From assembly GCA_018873245.2 (NCBI GenBank), contig JAEMBT020000005.1, positions 8,418,001 through 8,482,000 on the forward strand: a stretch of DNA of 64,000 nucleotides, written 5' to 3'. Of the stretch, positions 12,640 through 38,428 are shown piece after piece; positions within the stretch are counted from its first letter, which is position 1; each line of letters starts with the position of its first letter. Under the pieces are notes generated by a model. That model had not been told where the DNA came from. It did no database searches and saw only the letters and a list, made by a program, of their open reading frames with translations. The position numbers were made by a program, and so were the translations under genes. The DNA is from Archegozetes longisetosus. Taxonomy: Eukaryota; Arthropoda; Arachnida; Sarcoptiformes; Trhypochthoniidae.

Positions 12640-12918
12640 CAGTCGACTCAAAAAGTGTGGGCAACGTTTTTTTCATAATATGCTTGTAAACCTTTTTTCT
12701 ATCCTATAGAACATCGGTCTCCAGACTAGGTTTGGTGGATCACAAGTGGCCCGTCAGAGATTACTTTTAGCATTATGGCCTATGGCAACAATCTGATTGA
12801 TACAACTGTGGTGATCTGCAAGGCCAAAAGGTTTGGGAAACAATGGTATAGAATGCAATAAATGGTGTAGGCAAAGTACATATCTTAGATTTTTTGCTAC
12901 ACTTTTTGGAATCAACTG
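12640..12918. mobile_element. MITE with Tc1/mariner-like ends (279 bp)
   Basis: Terminal inverted repeats of about 20 bp, 12640-12660 (CAGTCGACTCAAAAAGTGTG) and 12899-12918, agree apart from two transitions and one indel. TA lies directly outside both ends (12638-12639 and 12919-12920), the target-site duplication of Tc1/mariner insertions. There is no transposase frame, so it is a non-autonomous element. Confidence 0.75.
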
Positions 12919-13266
12919 TACATGTCGGTATTTCTATTAGTGGTTTGTATCGCCCTTCTTATTATTACTCTAAAGTATGCTCTTCTAATACACTTATTCA
13001 TTGTAAATAACTCTGAACATTGCCCCAAAGTATTGGAAGTGGATATTTGCATAAAAAAGCGAACGAATATACCTTTATAGAATGTTTGGTATTAGAAATA
13101 CAAATGAATGGCAATAGAGTCAAAATGAATACGTAGTATGTGGCTGCATATGATTTGCATGACTGAATTAGCATTTATTTCTTAATTCAATAATCAGTAT
13201 GAAAATTGAGATAACTGTGAAATAAAAGAGTTGAAACAAATTTGGGTGAAGTTAGTTTTTGGAGAT

Positions 13267-13361
13267 GGTTGTGTTTTATGTTGATCGTTCTTTTTGTTAT
13301 ATTGATCACTCTCTTTTATATTGATCATTCCTTTTTATATTGATCATCCTCTTTTATTATT
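13267..13361. repeat. Imperfect tandem repeat around TTGATCA
   Basis: Four degenerate units of about 20 bp, each of the form TTATATTGATCA followed by a C/T-rich stretch. Confidence 0.75.
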
Positions 13362-14167
13362 CAGTGCATTTACAATATAAAGTTAAAACACAGTTAATAA
13401 AAACAGTTTTTCAATTAAAAGCTTTTTTCTTTTAACAATAATTGTGTGAACGTTTTTTGGCAATACAGAGAATTTCATCTTTTAGACTATACTCTTTTCG
13501 TAACAATTAGAATTCATTACAATTCCACTATTATTTGTCATCGAGCTTGCAGGATTTCATTTTAGAGAACAACAATTCTTTAGACATAACACCTTCACTT
13601 ATTAGAGATTCATCTGGTAATGTCCCCCAAGGCTGAGAACGTTTTTTCTCTTTTCATGAATATTAGTTTGGGAGCTTAACAGTACAACTCGATTAATTTG
13701 ATTGGAGATAGATAGCAATTGAGGAAAGGATAAGGGGAGAGCAAATAACGATCAAATAGTTTGCCCATACCAGCTATGACTATGGTTTATTGTAAAGCTC
13801 ACTTCACTGCCAATTTAACTTTTTTACGCTTATAAGTAAAGACCAAATGCGAGGAATGTCATAAGTTGAAGGCAAGTATTCCTATCTATTGAATTGCTAT
13901 AAGAATTTCGTTCATTACTTGGATGAGGCATTCATTATTGGAAAAATAACTTGGGAATAACTGGCTCTTTTAAACAACAACATTAGTGCCTTTTGCTATA
14001 TATATATATTATGCGAATGGAAGCTCATATCATAATCTTTGGGCTCGTTGAGCACATAGTCAGTCACTACAGATCAGGTTATGGCAGCATGTTTTAACTT
14101 ATTACTAATAACTTATATCAACTGGTCCTAAGTAGGTGCAAAAGAAAGCTTATGATTTTCTAGATTT

Positions 14168-14256
14168 TCATTCCCTACTTTCAACAGTGATTCTTATCAA
14201 TAATTAGAAATAAGTTTGAACACACTTGTATTACCCCGTCTGTACAGTAATGAAAA
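14168..14256. repeat. Dispersed repeat, copy 1
   Basis: Aligns over about 90 bases with 46281-46369, roughly three quarters identical by eye. The cores are GAACACACTTGTATTA here and AAACACACTTCTATTA there, each followed by a CTGTACA block. The element class is unknown. Confidence 0.5.
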
Positions 14257-17197
14257 CTCCTGAGTATCTTTATATAGTGCAGCAATACTGGTATCATAAA
14301 CGCCAACTCAATTTCAATATGCTTTTTAAACGCTATGCTATTATTTAAAGAGTAGCTCAAACTTTGTAATAACATGAGCATCTCTTTGAAGAAGGAACAA
14401 AGTAATAATTTGATATTTCTATGGTAACAATAAATGAGGATCTTCCTATACTATTTCGTATATTAAGTACATATTCAATGAATATTCCATGTTAGACGTG
14501 GGTTATTTTGCGTGGATCTCTTAACGTTTGAACATTTCCTAAATATTATATCATCACTCAGTACTTAGCAATATGTGCACCTCAAATCATCACGAATTGT
14601 GTGTTCTGCCAGATTTTGCCCCTTTTTAGCAATTTTTTAGGAACTCATTACTGTTCAGCTGAACTGCATTTGATGTGCATTTACTGATAGCTAGCTCTGA
14701 TGTGCGATCCTTTTAAAGAGTTTTTTTGTGCTTCGTTTCTGCTAGACTGTGTACTTTGACTGCTTTCAGATAATAATTTCACGTTAACCGATAATACGCT
14801 AATGTTATGAAAGAATAGTATGTCTCAATCAGTGAGAAGAATTTGCGCCTGAAGTAGGTTGGCTGACTTGACTATAAAGTTAAACCTATTCGTTAGCGTA
14901 GCATGAATTTTATCAAATAAGTTCTATATAGTGTGTAGCGCTCTCCAAAAGTATTATATTTCTCTTCTTTCTAACTATACGCTAGTGTACAACTTTTATC
15001 GTAATTTTTCATTAATAAATAATTGCTTCTGATATATGAACAAAAGCGCTTCTGTTTTAAGTATTTATCAGTCTTTTTTCAAGTCAGAAATTTTTATGTT
15101 AATAATATTTAATTTTATCAGCTTTGGAGCAATGGGTGGAAGATTTTTAAAAAGTGTGCCTATCATGAGATCATTTGTTGGACTTATTGGAATATCATAA
15201 GATTATATGAAAAACTTTTTCATCTGACAAGGTTGCCAATAAGTTTAAGTGCTCACTTTTTGGTCATAATAATAACGCATCTGATATGACAATTTATGAA
15301 AGATCACTTGAATCTTTTGGGAGATAAAGCATCTTTAGTCAATACTACTTGAAGTCGCCATAGAGGTCATAGAAAGTCAACATTTGATATAAAAATGGTG
15401 CAATTAGGTAACTAAATTTATTCTGTATTTAGAGAGGGATTCTAGTAGAGTTAGAATATGAACATTTCATGTTAATTGACTTTCGTATTTTTTCGCTGTA
15501 AACATGAAAATTTAAAATTGTAGCAAACCGGTAAAACACGCAAAATTTTCACTCTAATTTCTCTTTAATTAAATTATGAACTTTATCGATAAAACGGGAG
15601 AATGACGTACTCTTTACAATGAAACAATTAGGAACAAGCAAAAGAAAAACTAAGAGAATGCCTCTACGTTGTCTAAAGAATCTAAAAATGTGTTCCAGAA
15701 GATAAAATGAGGTTTACTTTGGATGGTTGAAATCAGGCTTACATAAGAATAAGGAACTTTATAATGTTTGATAAGATTTGAATTATTTTAGGTATATTAT
15801 CTTATGAGATGCGTCAGTATTAAGACTATGCGTCTTATGTATGAAGATTATATATGAAGAAGTGAGCACTTATCGGGAGTGCCGTGATGTTAAAAATTGT
15901 TTCATACAATCTTATATTAAAACAAAATTGAACTCTCCAGCGATTAACGTAGAAGTAGAGAAAAATTGATAGAACTATAAAAATAGAGCTAAAAATAATA
16001 ACGTTAGCATATCATTATTAATACAATAGTTTCGGATATGTTAATTGAATGACTGCTCACACATGTGAAACAGGCAACAATGTCTCATTAGTATTGGCAG
16101 CACAGTTGCGACTTGAATTATATCATTTTTTAGGTTCTACTGTATTATTTCTTGAACGGTATGCCATTGAGAAGACATAATGGGGTGGAATAGGATAAAA
16201 GGGCAATTTTCATAGACAGTATTAGTATGCGATTCTTGACTGGTTAGTGATACAAGGCAAAAAGAAAGAGAGAATAACATATTAAATTAGTTTGGCGTAT
16301 ATCATACTAGACATTAGCTGACTATAAAACAAATGCAAATGCTTAACTATTTTTCAATCGTCTATTTTTTGCTCAACTCTGTTCACGTAACTTATCATTA
16401 TTATCATCATTGATTCACTTTTTTGTGCATTTATAATACAATACATAAATATTGGCCGAATTTATGTAAGCAGGTATCCACTGGAAACCACTATTTCATT
16501 GCATACGTGGTTTGAGCCTATATAACATTTATATTTTATATAATATTTATGGTTTTCGTAAGTTAGCTTTGAATGAAATAACAAAATAGTCTGAAATAGG
16601 GTCAAATAAGACTTTCTAACTTTTGTCTAGTTAACAGTATTATTATTGATAACAATAAACTTAAATCATTGTTTCAATATATAGCATAAGTGTTATATGT
16701 TTCACATAAATTATGCGAAATCCGATCAAATTTACGCCCAAAAATTTAGTTTTTGCTCCATTTGAAGAATCATAACTCAGTGGATGCTAAAACTGTTGGT
16801 ATACTTTCATCTTTCATATCAATCATATTCTTATCCCCAGAATAAGCAGCAAAAAAGTAAGACATTTATTACTTTTGTGTTGCTTAATCTCGTTAAGAGA
16901 GTTGATAGGATTAAATTAATATTAATAATAGAAACATAACAAAATTAATAATTATAGTGCAACCCTTGGTTAGTATGAATATAGTTTGAGGCAAATTCTG
17001 CTGCTAACAAGTTAGTAAAGGTTAGTTTGTCGTAAAGGATAGTTTATGATAATAGATATTTGAGAATAGATTGTTGAGAATAGATTTTTGAGCGTGGATT
17101 AGAGATCGTTTTTCAGTATTGTGCACATGAGCTATTAGTTAGTTTGAAAGAAAACCAGTTAAACTAAATTAGATCTATAGATGGTATAAATAGCTAA

Positions 17198-17227
<30 letters not shown>
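17198..17227 (+). repeat. (AAG)n microsatellite
   Basis: About ten AAG units. Confidence 0.9.
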
Positions 17228-17229
<2 letters not shown>

Positions 17230-17695
17230 GAAGAAAAAAAAACTAAAATTCACATAATACAACATATTTAGAGTGGTTAGTGATTAAAAGGAAGAGGCAG
17301 TGGTTTAAAGTGGTATTAAAATTTGATAAGTATTGTTAGTTAATAGTAAAGCGTCACTTATTTTTGATTGCCTGCAATAACTCGACTGCACTGATGATAG
17401 TTTAGGCACAATATAAAGATACCTTGTAAGTAAAGTACAAATTAATAACATGTGTGTTTTGAGTAATAAACAATTTCTTGTAACGGACGGCAATAGCTAT
17501 CAAAAAGCTTATTTCACATAATTTCCCTCACAATGTCATATAATTAATTAGTGATAATAATGATGGTAAATGAATAAATAGACAAAATAAACAAAATAGA
17601 TAACCACAAATACAAAACTGAGTTATACTTTTTTAGATGAACATGTTTTATATAACGACGAGATGAGATGCTCAGGATTGACAAGTTTCCAATTG

Positions 17696-17765
17696 AAATC
17701 AGTTAGTGTAAATCAGTTAGTCTAAATCAGTTAGTCTAAATCAGTTAGTCTAAATCAGTTAGTCT
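17696..17765. repeat. 15-bp tandem repeat after TMEM200 stop
   Basis: Between four and five near-identical copies of AATCAGTTAGTCTAA, ending five bases from the TMEM200 stop codon. The array therefore lies at the start of the 3' UTR. Confidence 0.9.
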
Positions 17766-17770
17766 TAGAG

Positions 17771-19417
17771 CTATCTGGTATTAGGTAGCACAGAACCATT
17801 TCCAAGAGCTCCTTGCCTTAAGAGAGGGAAGCGTTTATCAATACTAACTGTCGATGTTAGAGTTGTTGAACTATCAGTCAGTGGACCACTGGTGGCACTC
17901 ACTATTGAGGTACTGAGCGTTGAATTTAAAAGAAGAGGTGTTGTTAGATCACTAGTTTGATGATCATATGAACTATGGTCCACATAAGAACTATGAACAT
18001 TAACATAGTTTCTACAATATTGATGCGTTTTTTGACTGAACAACATATCATCACTACTTGAAGAGGAAGCCGATGACGATAAGCCATCGCTTTCCATTGA
18101 TGCTAATAGTTTTGGCCTTCGAGGTTGCGTTTCACTTCTAGTCTGTTGCTTATATTGTTGACTATGCCTTTGTTGTAAAAGATATTCCTGATGTTCCACT
18201 ATGGCAACAGTAATTGGGGGGTCATTATCCTCGAGATACAGTTCAAGTGACATCGAATGAGTTGGCGAACCAGAACAAGAACAACGTGAAGACCGCCATT
18301 TGGAAGGAACAACCAATGAACAGCCTTCAGGATCGCTCAATTCGGTCTCTTGTGGCGACGGCAAACCGAAATATGTTGTCTCAATATTTGGACTCAATAG
18401 ATGACTGGTCCCACTTGAAGGAGATGTGATACACTGATCTGCAATTGAATACCTTCGCCTATGTTTGCTTACCTGCTGTGAATGATAACCCCCAACACCA
18501 CTACCACCACTTGTAACACCATAACCGCCAATAGCTTTCGATGATTTGGGCGCTGTATAGCCGAGTATTGGTTCTCCTTCATTAAACATTGTCTCTTGAA
18601 TAGTCTCATGAATTCTACCGCTTTTTGATGTTGTGCTCATTGGATGATTAGAATCTGATATAGTCGCTAATGGAAGTGTTAATGAACTTGCTATTGCTCG
18701 ACCTTTGCCTCCAGTCGAGTCCGATGTAATCGATGACAGTTTCCTATTGGCAGAAGTTGTCGCGATAGCGGTGGCACTTCCGCCCAGAGTGGCAGTCGCT
18801 TCGGGTCGAACCGGTGCCACTTTGACTCCAAGAGTATCACGAACTTCAAAGGTGAGCACACAGGCGGCCACAATCACTATGCCGCCCAACCCCATGATAA
18901 CAGGTCCGACATAAGTCAAGTTATGTAAATGCGCTTTAGTGTCGGGATCTATTGTAGGCACTACTGTTCCATTATCTAATTTAATATAATCAATGGCTAA
19001 TGGCTCGGCTAGAAAGCCGACGACGGACATGATAGTACCCAATAGCAGAAGAACAATTCCGCCACTAAGTGCTTTGAGCGCAACACAGAAGCAGTGCCAC
19101 GTACACCGTAATCGTGGCTCTTCGTCCTTCTTATCTTTGTCTCCTTTCTCTTTGTCTGCGTTTTCTCTATGAGCGGGATGGGGATAGAATTCATGGGGGT
19201 GTTGAGCGAATTGGGCGAACTTCTTGTCGGCGTCAGGCCCTAAATTAGTTAAAGAAGGCGGTGCTGGTGAGTATGGTCTGCCCGCTTGGAGCCCAGGTAT
19301 ATGTGAAGGAGTTCTCGGTCTACCTTTGAACGGCTGTGGGGGTACTAATGGTCCAGACACTCGTCCTGTTGTCTGTTGTTGTCGAAGTTGTCGTCCTATA
19401 ACTGCCGCACTGTTCAT
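17771..19417 (-). CDS. TMEM200: TMEM200-like two-helix membrane protein
   Basis: Single-exon 548-residue protein of the TMEM200 (DUF2371) family, whose molecular function is not well established. A Pro/Gln-rich N-terminus and a basic/acidic stretch (about residues 85-102) precede a Cys/Trp segment and helix 1 (about 119-142, with GIVLLLLGTIMSVVGFLA). A loop with two N-glycosylation sequons (NGT, NLT) follows, then helix 2 (about 170-192, with VGPVIMGLGGIVIVAACVL) and the family-typical FEVRD just after it. The long remainder is Ser/Thr-rich, low complexity and probably cytosolic. The glycosylation sites put the loop on the lumenal or extracellular side. I chose the ATG at 19417, the first in frame. 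The frame continues upstream without an ATG, and GAACAG just inside the ORF could be an acceptor, so an upstream coding exon cannot be excluded. Confidence 0.85.
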   Translation of the reverse strand: MNSAAVIGRQLRQQQTTGRVSGPLVPPQPFKGRPRTPSHIPGLQAGRPYSPAPPSLTNLGPDADKKFAQFAQHPHEFYPHPAHRENADKEKGDKDKKDEEPRLRCTWHCFCVALKALSGGIVLLLLGTIMSVVGFLAEPLAIDYIKLDNGTVVPTIDPDTKAHLHNLTYVGPVIMGLGGIVIVAACVLTFEVRDTLGVKVAPVRPEATATLGGSATAIATTSANRKLSSITSDSTGGKGRAIASSLTLPLATISDSNHPMSTTSKSGRIHETIQETMFNEGEPILGYTAPKSSKAIGGYGVTSGGSGVGGYHSQQVSKHRRRYSIADQCITSPSSGTSHLLSPNIETTYFGLPSPQETELSDPEGCSLVVPSKWRSSRCSCSGSPTHSMSLELYLEDNDPPITVAIVEHQEYLLQQRHSQQYKQQTRSETQPRRPKLLASMESDGLSSSASSSSSDDMLFSQKTHQYCRNYVNVHSSYVDHSSYDHQTSDLTTPLLLNSTLSTSIVSATSGPLTDSSTTLTSTVSIDKRFPLLRQGALGNGSVLPNTR

Positions 19418-20029
19418 AATAATGAATGATAATAACAAGAGTGTGATAATAACATGAAATATTGTCGGCACTGACTTTCATAGGCAAGCATTTTATTGTT
19501 TGTTATCATCTCTTTAAATAAACTTTACTGTACTTTTAGTAATCATAATACGAGCATCAAATTGATCATCAAATTGATCATTTAAATCATGAGCAATGAT
19601 CATGATCATCATCCACTAATAAGTTGTCATTACGTGCTCTGATTTCGAATATAACACTACGTTATTAGAAGTTGAATCGCATAAATGGCAAATCTGTCAT
19701 TCAAGTTATTGGACAATCAAATCATCCCGGCATTCATTTTCAAATCAATTTAACATGATTATTGATCTAAATATGAATAATCATCACAACTGTCATGGCA
19801 TCTCAACTACGAATTGTTTCCGATTCTAATGTAATTGTTATAAAGTAATTAATTGATTAGAATGAATATATACTGATAATTAAAGTTTATAATTCAAGTG
19901 CAATTAACGTGCTTCTATTGGTTGATTACAACTACAGTTACTGTATTTCTAGCAGCAATCAATCTGTAAGTGAGAAGTACGTGAAATCTAAAATGGAAAT
20001 TATTATAAAAAATTGGTGCACTCATATGT
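19418..20029. other. Promoter-side spacer of TMEM200
   Basis: No coding frame. It should contain the TMEM200 promoter and 5' UTR. A cluster of TGATCA palindromes lies at about 19562-19609. Confidence 0.45.
19562..19609. promoter_or_regulatory. Cluster of TGATCA palindromes
   Basis: Four TGATCA hexamers within about 50 bp, some 150-190 bp upstream of the TMEM200 start. The clustering is visible; a regulatory role is inference. Confidence 0.25.
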
Positions 20030-20035
20030 TTTATT
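20030..20035 (-). terminator. Poly(A) signal of the 65-residue gene
   Basis: Minus-strand AATAAA, 60 bases past the stop codon at 20097-20095. Confidence 0.5.
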
Positions 20036-20094
20036 AACAATTTCATAACAGTATTGGGTGGCTTTATCTCAATCTACCTCATAGTGGCTTGCAA

Positions 20095-20636
20095 TTACTT
20101 GTTGTAAGACTTGCACAACGCTTTGTCGGTTAAGTCAAAGTTAAATAAGAGCATTTCATTCTGCTCTAAATCTGGTTCTGGTTCAAAAGCACTGATTTTA
20201 CTCCTGGTTTTGTGCAATCTTTCTAGTTGTGGAATTAACTGTGAACTTCTTAAGTCACATCCTTTTCGGCCGCATCTGTATTAACAAAATTGATTTAAAT
20301 AATTATCATTCTATGTAATTGCTATTATAGGGGAGTAATAGGAGATACAAGTGTCTGCAATAGTAAGTTAAACATTAAATGTAAGTGATTGGTGCTCATC
20401 ACTACGTTTGTGTTTCTTGTCTAGTTCAACCATTTCATTGATATTACTGTTGATTAGTGGCAAATAACTGGTAGAAGATCAACAATTACACTGAAGCAGA
20501 ATTTCACACTTATTCAAATGTTGCAAGTTGAAGTCTATGGGAACAAAGTCTATGGAAATAGCAGAGATTGACAGGACCGGAAGTTTAAGGATCAATTAAT
20601 CTACAACTATACATCTTACCTTTGATTGTGCGGCAT
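20095..20636 (-). CDS. Small two-exon gene, 65 residues, unrecognised
   Basis: Exon 1 (20636-20620) encodes MPHNQ plus two bases and ends at a strong donor, AAAG|GTAAGA. Exon 2 (20275-20095) follows acceptor TACAG in the complementary phase, restores an Arg codon and runs 59 codons to TAA. A canonical poly(A) signal follows 60 bases later. The protein is hydrophilic: a short Cys-containing start (RCGRKGC), a basic middle (LERLHKTRSKISAF), then an acidic FEPEPDLEQNEM and a C-terminal FNFDLTDKALCKSYNK. It has no signal peptide or membrane segment. An out-of-frame ATG lies five bases before the chosen start. It sits between TMEM200 and the end of FAM135 on the same strand. The family is not recognised. 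The exon 2 frame is solid; exon 1 rests on phase and consensus. Confidence 0.6.
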
Positions 20637-21176
20637 TTCATACTTATTTGCAAGTGGGACAAGCGCGACGAATTATCCTTATTGCAGGTGAAGGCATGAG
20701 GTATACATGTCAACAAATTCAATTAATTTCATCATACACAGTCCGAGAGTCTATCCAGCCACTAATACTTTAACCAAACAAAGTATCAAAAATTTCATTT
20801 GAGCACTTAGTTAAACAAGTATTAGTCCTTTCGTCAAATTGAACCCTTTCTCGCAAATATGGCTAACAGGTTATTAAATACAATACAGACTACTGATCAG
20901 CCAAGAAGACCAGTAACTATACAATTGAAGGGATGGAATTGGAAGGCAAGAGAAATGGTGTTCCATCTATTTGGACAAGTGCTGCGAGTTTGTGTTTGTT
21001 GTTAGTTGAGGCAAAGCACTAGCTCTGACTATCAGACATGCTCAACAATGTCGAGCATACGAGAACCGATCGATTTTGACGCATTAATTGTGATCAGGAG
21101 CTCAGACTCAGTCAGGACATGCTAGAAGCACATAACCCACTATTGAACCGCTCTTACTATTTTTCTCTCCAACCAA
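20637..21176. other. Spacer upstream of the small gene
   Basis: AT-rich with somewhat higher G+C near the right end. No supported exon. It should contain the promoter of the 65-residue gene. Confidence 0.4.
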
Positions 21177-21256
21177 CTCTCTCTCTCTCTCTCTCCCTCT
21201 CTCACTCGCTCACTCTCTACCACTCTCTCCCATGCCTTGCCCTCTGTTTTTGGTTG

Positions 21257-21312
<56 letters not shown>
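21177..21312 (+). repeat. CT-rich microsatellite tract
   Basis: An interrupted CT run at 21177-21231, then a nearly pure (TC)n at 21269-21312. The open frames across it are artefacts of the repeat. Confidence 0.92.
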
Positions 21313-21316
<4 letters not shown>

Positions 21317-21987
21317 TCTCATTGCTTCTACTTCTCACATGTTATGCCTACAGCTGTGCTTCTTTAATATTTGGGTACTTCTTTGTTGGTGTCATTTATT
21401 CCTTATTCTATCATTTATGTTAGCAGCGAAGGCACACTTCACTCTTACTTCACTGAAATAGTAATGACACATTAACGCTGATCTCATCCCAAATCATCTT
21501 GTATTCTATCAGTAATAATAATAATTAGGAGATTTCGTTTTTCCCTATTGTTAAGGATTTGTTATAACCCAACGGAAACAGACCGTCCACCGAATCACTA
21601 TCAATCCAATTCTGTTCGATAAAAGCCTTGCTCCATCGCAAACTTTACGAATATTTCATTTTTATCAGCATTTTTCCGCCTCTAAAACTATTTTTCTTAT
21701 ATCGACCATAACTCATAAGTCTTTCTTATTGGAATTAGCCGTTCATAAGTCACAAGTTTTTGCACTTTATATGCCTTTCAAGTAGCAATTCAAACAAATA
21801 ACCTAATGTTACATTGAGGAAACAAAAACAACTAATACAAGAGATTAATAACTTTTCAGTTTCAGTTTTGTTGCCATTGTCTCCCGTTCCTTAATGCCAT
21901 CAATGAGAATGAGCTTATATTTTGATCGAAATCAAGCCGCGCCCAGACTGACACAGGCATAACCTTTTCCTCCAGCTCAAATTCATA
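21313..21987. other. Non-coding spacer
   Basis: Between the CT tract and the pogo-like MITE. No coding frame or other feature was seen. Confidence 0.45.
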
Positions 21988-22161
21988 CAGTGATACCTCC
22001 ATATAGTGAACAACTGGACACCGATAATCCATGTTGATTATAGTGAGGTTTCACTATGAACAGTTTATTTTGCATTAGTTCATGTGTGTCGGCAACAGAT
22101 CATTGCCTCAACCATAACCAGGACTCACTGTAAGGAAGTTCACTATATGGAGATATTACTG
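21988..22161. mobile_element. MITE with pogo/Tigger-like ends (174 bp)
   Basis: Inverted termini 21988-22011 (CAGTGATACCTCCATATAGT, then GAAC) and 22138-22161 differ at two positions. TA flanks both ends (21986-21987 and 22162-22163). The CAGTG-ACCTC start is typical of the pogo/Tigger branch of Tc1/mariner. An internal palindrome (ATAGTGA-GGT-TTCACTAT, 22036-22053) repeats the terminal motif. It has no coding capacity. Confidence 0.85.
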
Positions 22162-22163
22162 TA

Positions 22164-22649
22164 TAGAGAAAAGTTTTTTCTATATGAAAGGGATATTTTC
22201 TTAGAGGATATTTAGGATGAGCTATATGTACAAAAGGGCTTCCATCAAAAGACACCATTAAATTCTCACATTGATCTAAAATCAGGATGATTCAAAATAA
22301 CAAAAAAATGTTCGTACATTAAATCGCAATCAGTCACGCAAACTATTTTATTAAAAAGTCATGTTGAAAATAGCATCAAATTTTATAGTCACGAAACTTG
22401 GGTCATATCTTGTACAATAAACTTGTCTTAAAGATGTATTAACTTATATTTTGATATAAGCATTTATCCGACTGAATATCTGTCATAACTCGACGTCGCG
22501 AATGTCTATGTGTTGATGTGTTCTCCTATTAAACTAATTGATTCATTGACCTGATTTCGATAGGAAACATCAATACTCTGTTTGTTGAACGGAATAACTC
22601 ATGAATTAATGAATACAACGTTGAATAAGTAATAGGAAAGCGCAAAAAT
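22164..22649. other. Spacer downstream of FAM135
   Basis: AT-rich. No coding frame was supported between the MITE and the FAM135 poly(A) signal. Confidence 0.45.
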
Positions 22650-22655
22650 TTTATT
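22650..22655 (-). terminator. Poly(A) signal of FAM135
   Basis: Minus-strand AATAAA, 83 bases past the FAM135 stop codon. Confidence 0.5.
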
Positions 22656-22737
22656 TAACAAACTGTAACACATATTACAAGTTATATTTGATATCACAAT
22701 AAATTAAAGAAGTTAGAGGAGGGATAGCAAAGTGTTT

Positions 22738-36547
<13,810 letters not shown>

Positions 36548-38428
36548 AAAAAAATTATATTAAATACACTCATTAAACACTCTGGCATATTGTGTTTTGC
36601 CAACCGAGATAATTAGTGATGTTTCAGTTCTATACATGTAGTCATGTATGGCTTTAACATCTAGGTTAGTAATAGTGGATAGAATTCATTATATAATTGA
36701 TTTCAATACAAATCGCTCATTCTAATGCAGGTATTATTATATGAATTGTGCCTCTTTCAAAGTAGATCTATCTAATAGACCTGCGCATTCAACTACTCAT
36801 ACTCTTAATAATATGTCAGTCTCTCAATGTGAGGCACGACTGGCACGATTCGCAATAACTTTCAGGGTTTATAGACTAAAACTTCTGTTTTTAGGTCAAA
36901 AACAACTCGATTCCATGCAGATATTCACTTTTGCCTACTTTATCAACTTTTACCTTGCCAGTACCCATTTAAATAGAACAGTCATTTGTTTTTTAAGCTT
37001 TTCTACTAAAAATATTTGAACCTAAAAATTGATCCAAACTTGACCTAAACTTTAAGTTATTGGATTGTCGTTTGAGCACTAGTTTTCAAGATCAGCACAG
37101 TCTAAAACTAATTTCATACTTGAGTTACTATATGCTAATTTGATCATTAAATTGTAGAAAAGTTTGGAAAAAGTTCGATGATTTAGCGAATTATTTATTA
37201 AGTATGCTAAAGAAAAATGTCTTATATAGCGACTTGTTTTTATTCAGATTTAACTAATCAAAATTTACAGATTAATGGGTTTATGTTTTAGAATATTGTG
37301 ACAATTCAGACGTATAATACCCGTATATTTTCGAATATTACCTTACTTGTAAACATTCATATTTTGCTTATATCTTCGACATCTGGTTGAAACTCACGAT
37401 GAACTAATAATTGATCATAGCTGAAAAATTTGTCTGTTAAGAAAGTCTGTAGATTTTCTTGTCGTCAGAATGAATAAGCGAATAAAATTCATTTTTCACT
37501 TTCTAAGGTATTTGATATCTAATCTATTATGAATCAATCGAAACTGTTCAAAATAATTAGCTGTCTTTTTTAGAAATTTTTTAAATTGATTGGCTTTTAA
37601 TTGAACATTAAGCAAATGCAGGTTAACAATCCTTGATTACGATCACACCCTATTCAACAGCGAATAATAGGATATAATAGTGACCTAAAACGCATAAACT
37701 TGAAAATATTTATTATTTTCTTAACGTTGTTTCGTGTCACATACTCATACTGTATTAAAAAATTATAAAACACCTTACAACGTTTAAGCTTCAAAAATGC
37801 TAGTCATTAAGCAATCAGCTCTATCCCCTTAACTCCTTTCAACCAAAATTTAGACGATCACTTTCAATGCCTAAACCAACCCAATTGTTTTTGTCAAACC
37901 AACTGTTCAACAATTCGATTAACTAAGCTATGAAACAACTTTAATAAACTCTTTTATATCTAAGTTATCTCTGAATAATAACTTTTTTAGAGCTTTAAAT
38001 CTAACAGCCTTTCATTGATTATCTGAGTTTTGGCTCGAACACAATGAAAGCCCAATATTTGCATCAGAATTATATTGTCTATTATTAAATGAATATTTGA
38101 TCCTCATATTGGTTCATTTTTGCGCCTAACATGTATTACTCGGAACAATAAGTGCATAAATAATGAATGAAATGCATAAATTGATGAAATTGACAATAGA
38201 GTTGTGGCCGCATTGACAAAGTTGACAGTTGGCTTAGAAATATATTTTGTTTCTCTAATAATAAAAGAGTAAATTTGTTATTCAGCTAAATCGTTTTTCA
38301 TATAATATCAGTATAATAACAGAAAAAGCATATAATAGGCAACAATTCTCATATTTCACTCTTATAAGAATACAATCATTTTGAACATTGTATGCCATTC
38401 ACGTAAGGTTATAGTTGAGTTAAAATAA
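36548..38428. other. Spacer upstream of FAM135
   Basis: Probably contains the FAM135 promoter. A 92-codon plus-strand frame at 36741-37019 has no family match and no splice or poly(A) support. I saw nothing else. Confidence 0.4.

Larger units (their letters stand above)
12921..17695. other. Gene-poor region with short repeats
   Basis: Holds the tandem repeat at 13267-13361, one copy of a dispersed repeat at 14168-14256 and an AAG microsatellite at 17198-17227. The rest is AT-rich and shows no supported exon. The right end probably contains the 3' UTR and poly(A) site of the TMEM200 gene. Confidence 0.45.

Noticed and set aside
18214-19457. Open frames on the plus strand and other frames across the TMEM200 exon
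   Set aside because: They are antisense or frame-shifted shadows of a long real exon whose protein matches TMEM200.
21119-21461. Leu/Ser-repeat open frames over the CT tract
   Set aside because: Low-complexity translation of a microsatellite.
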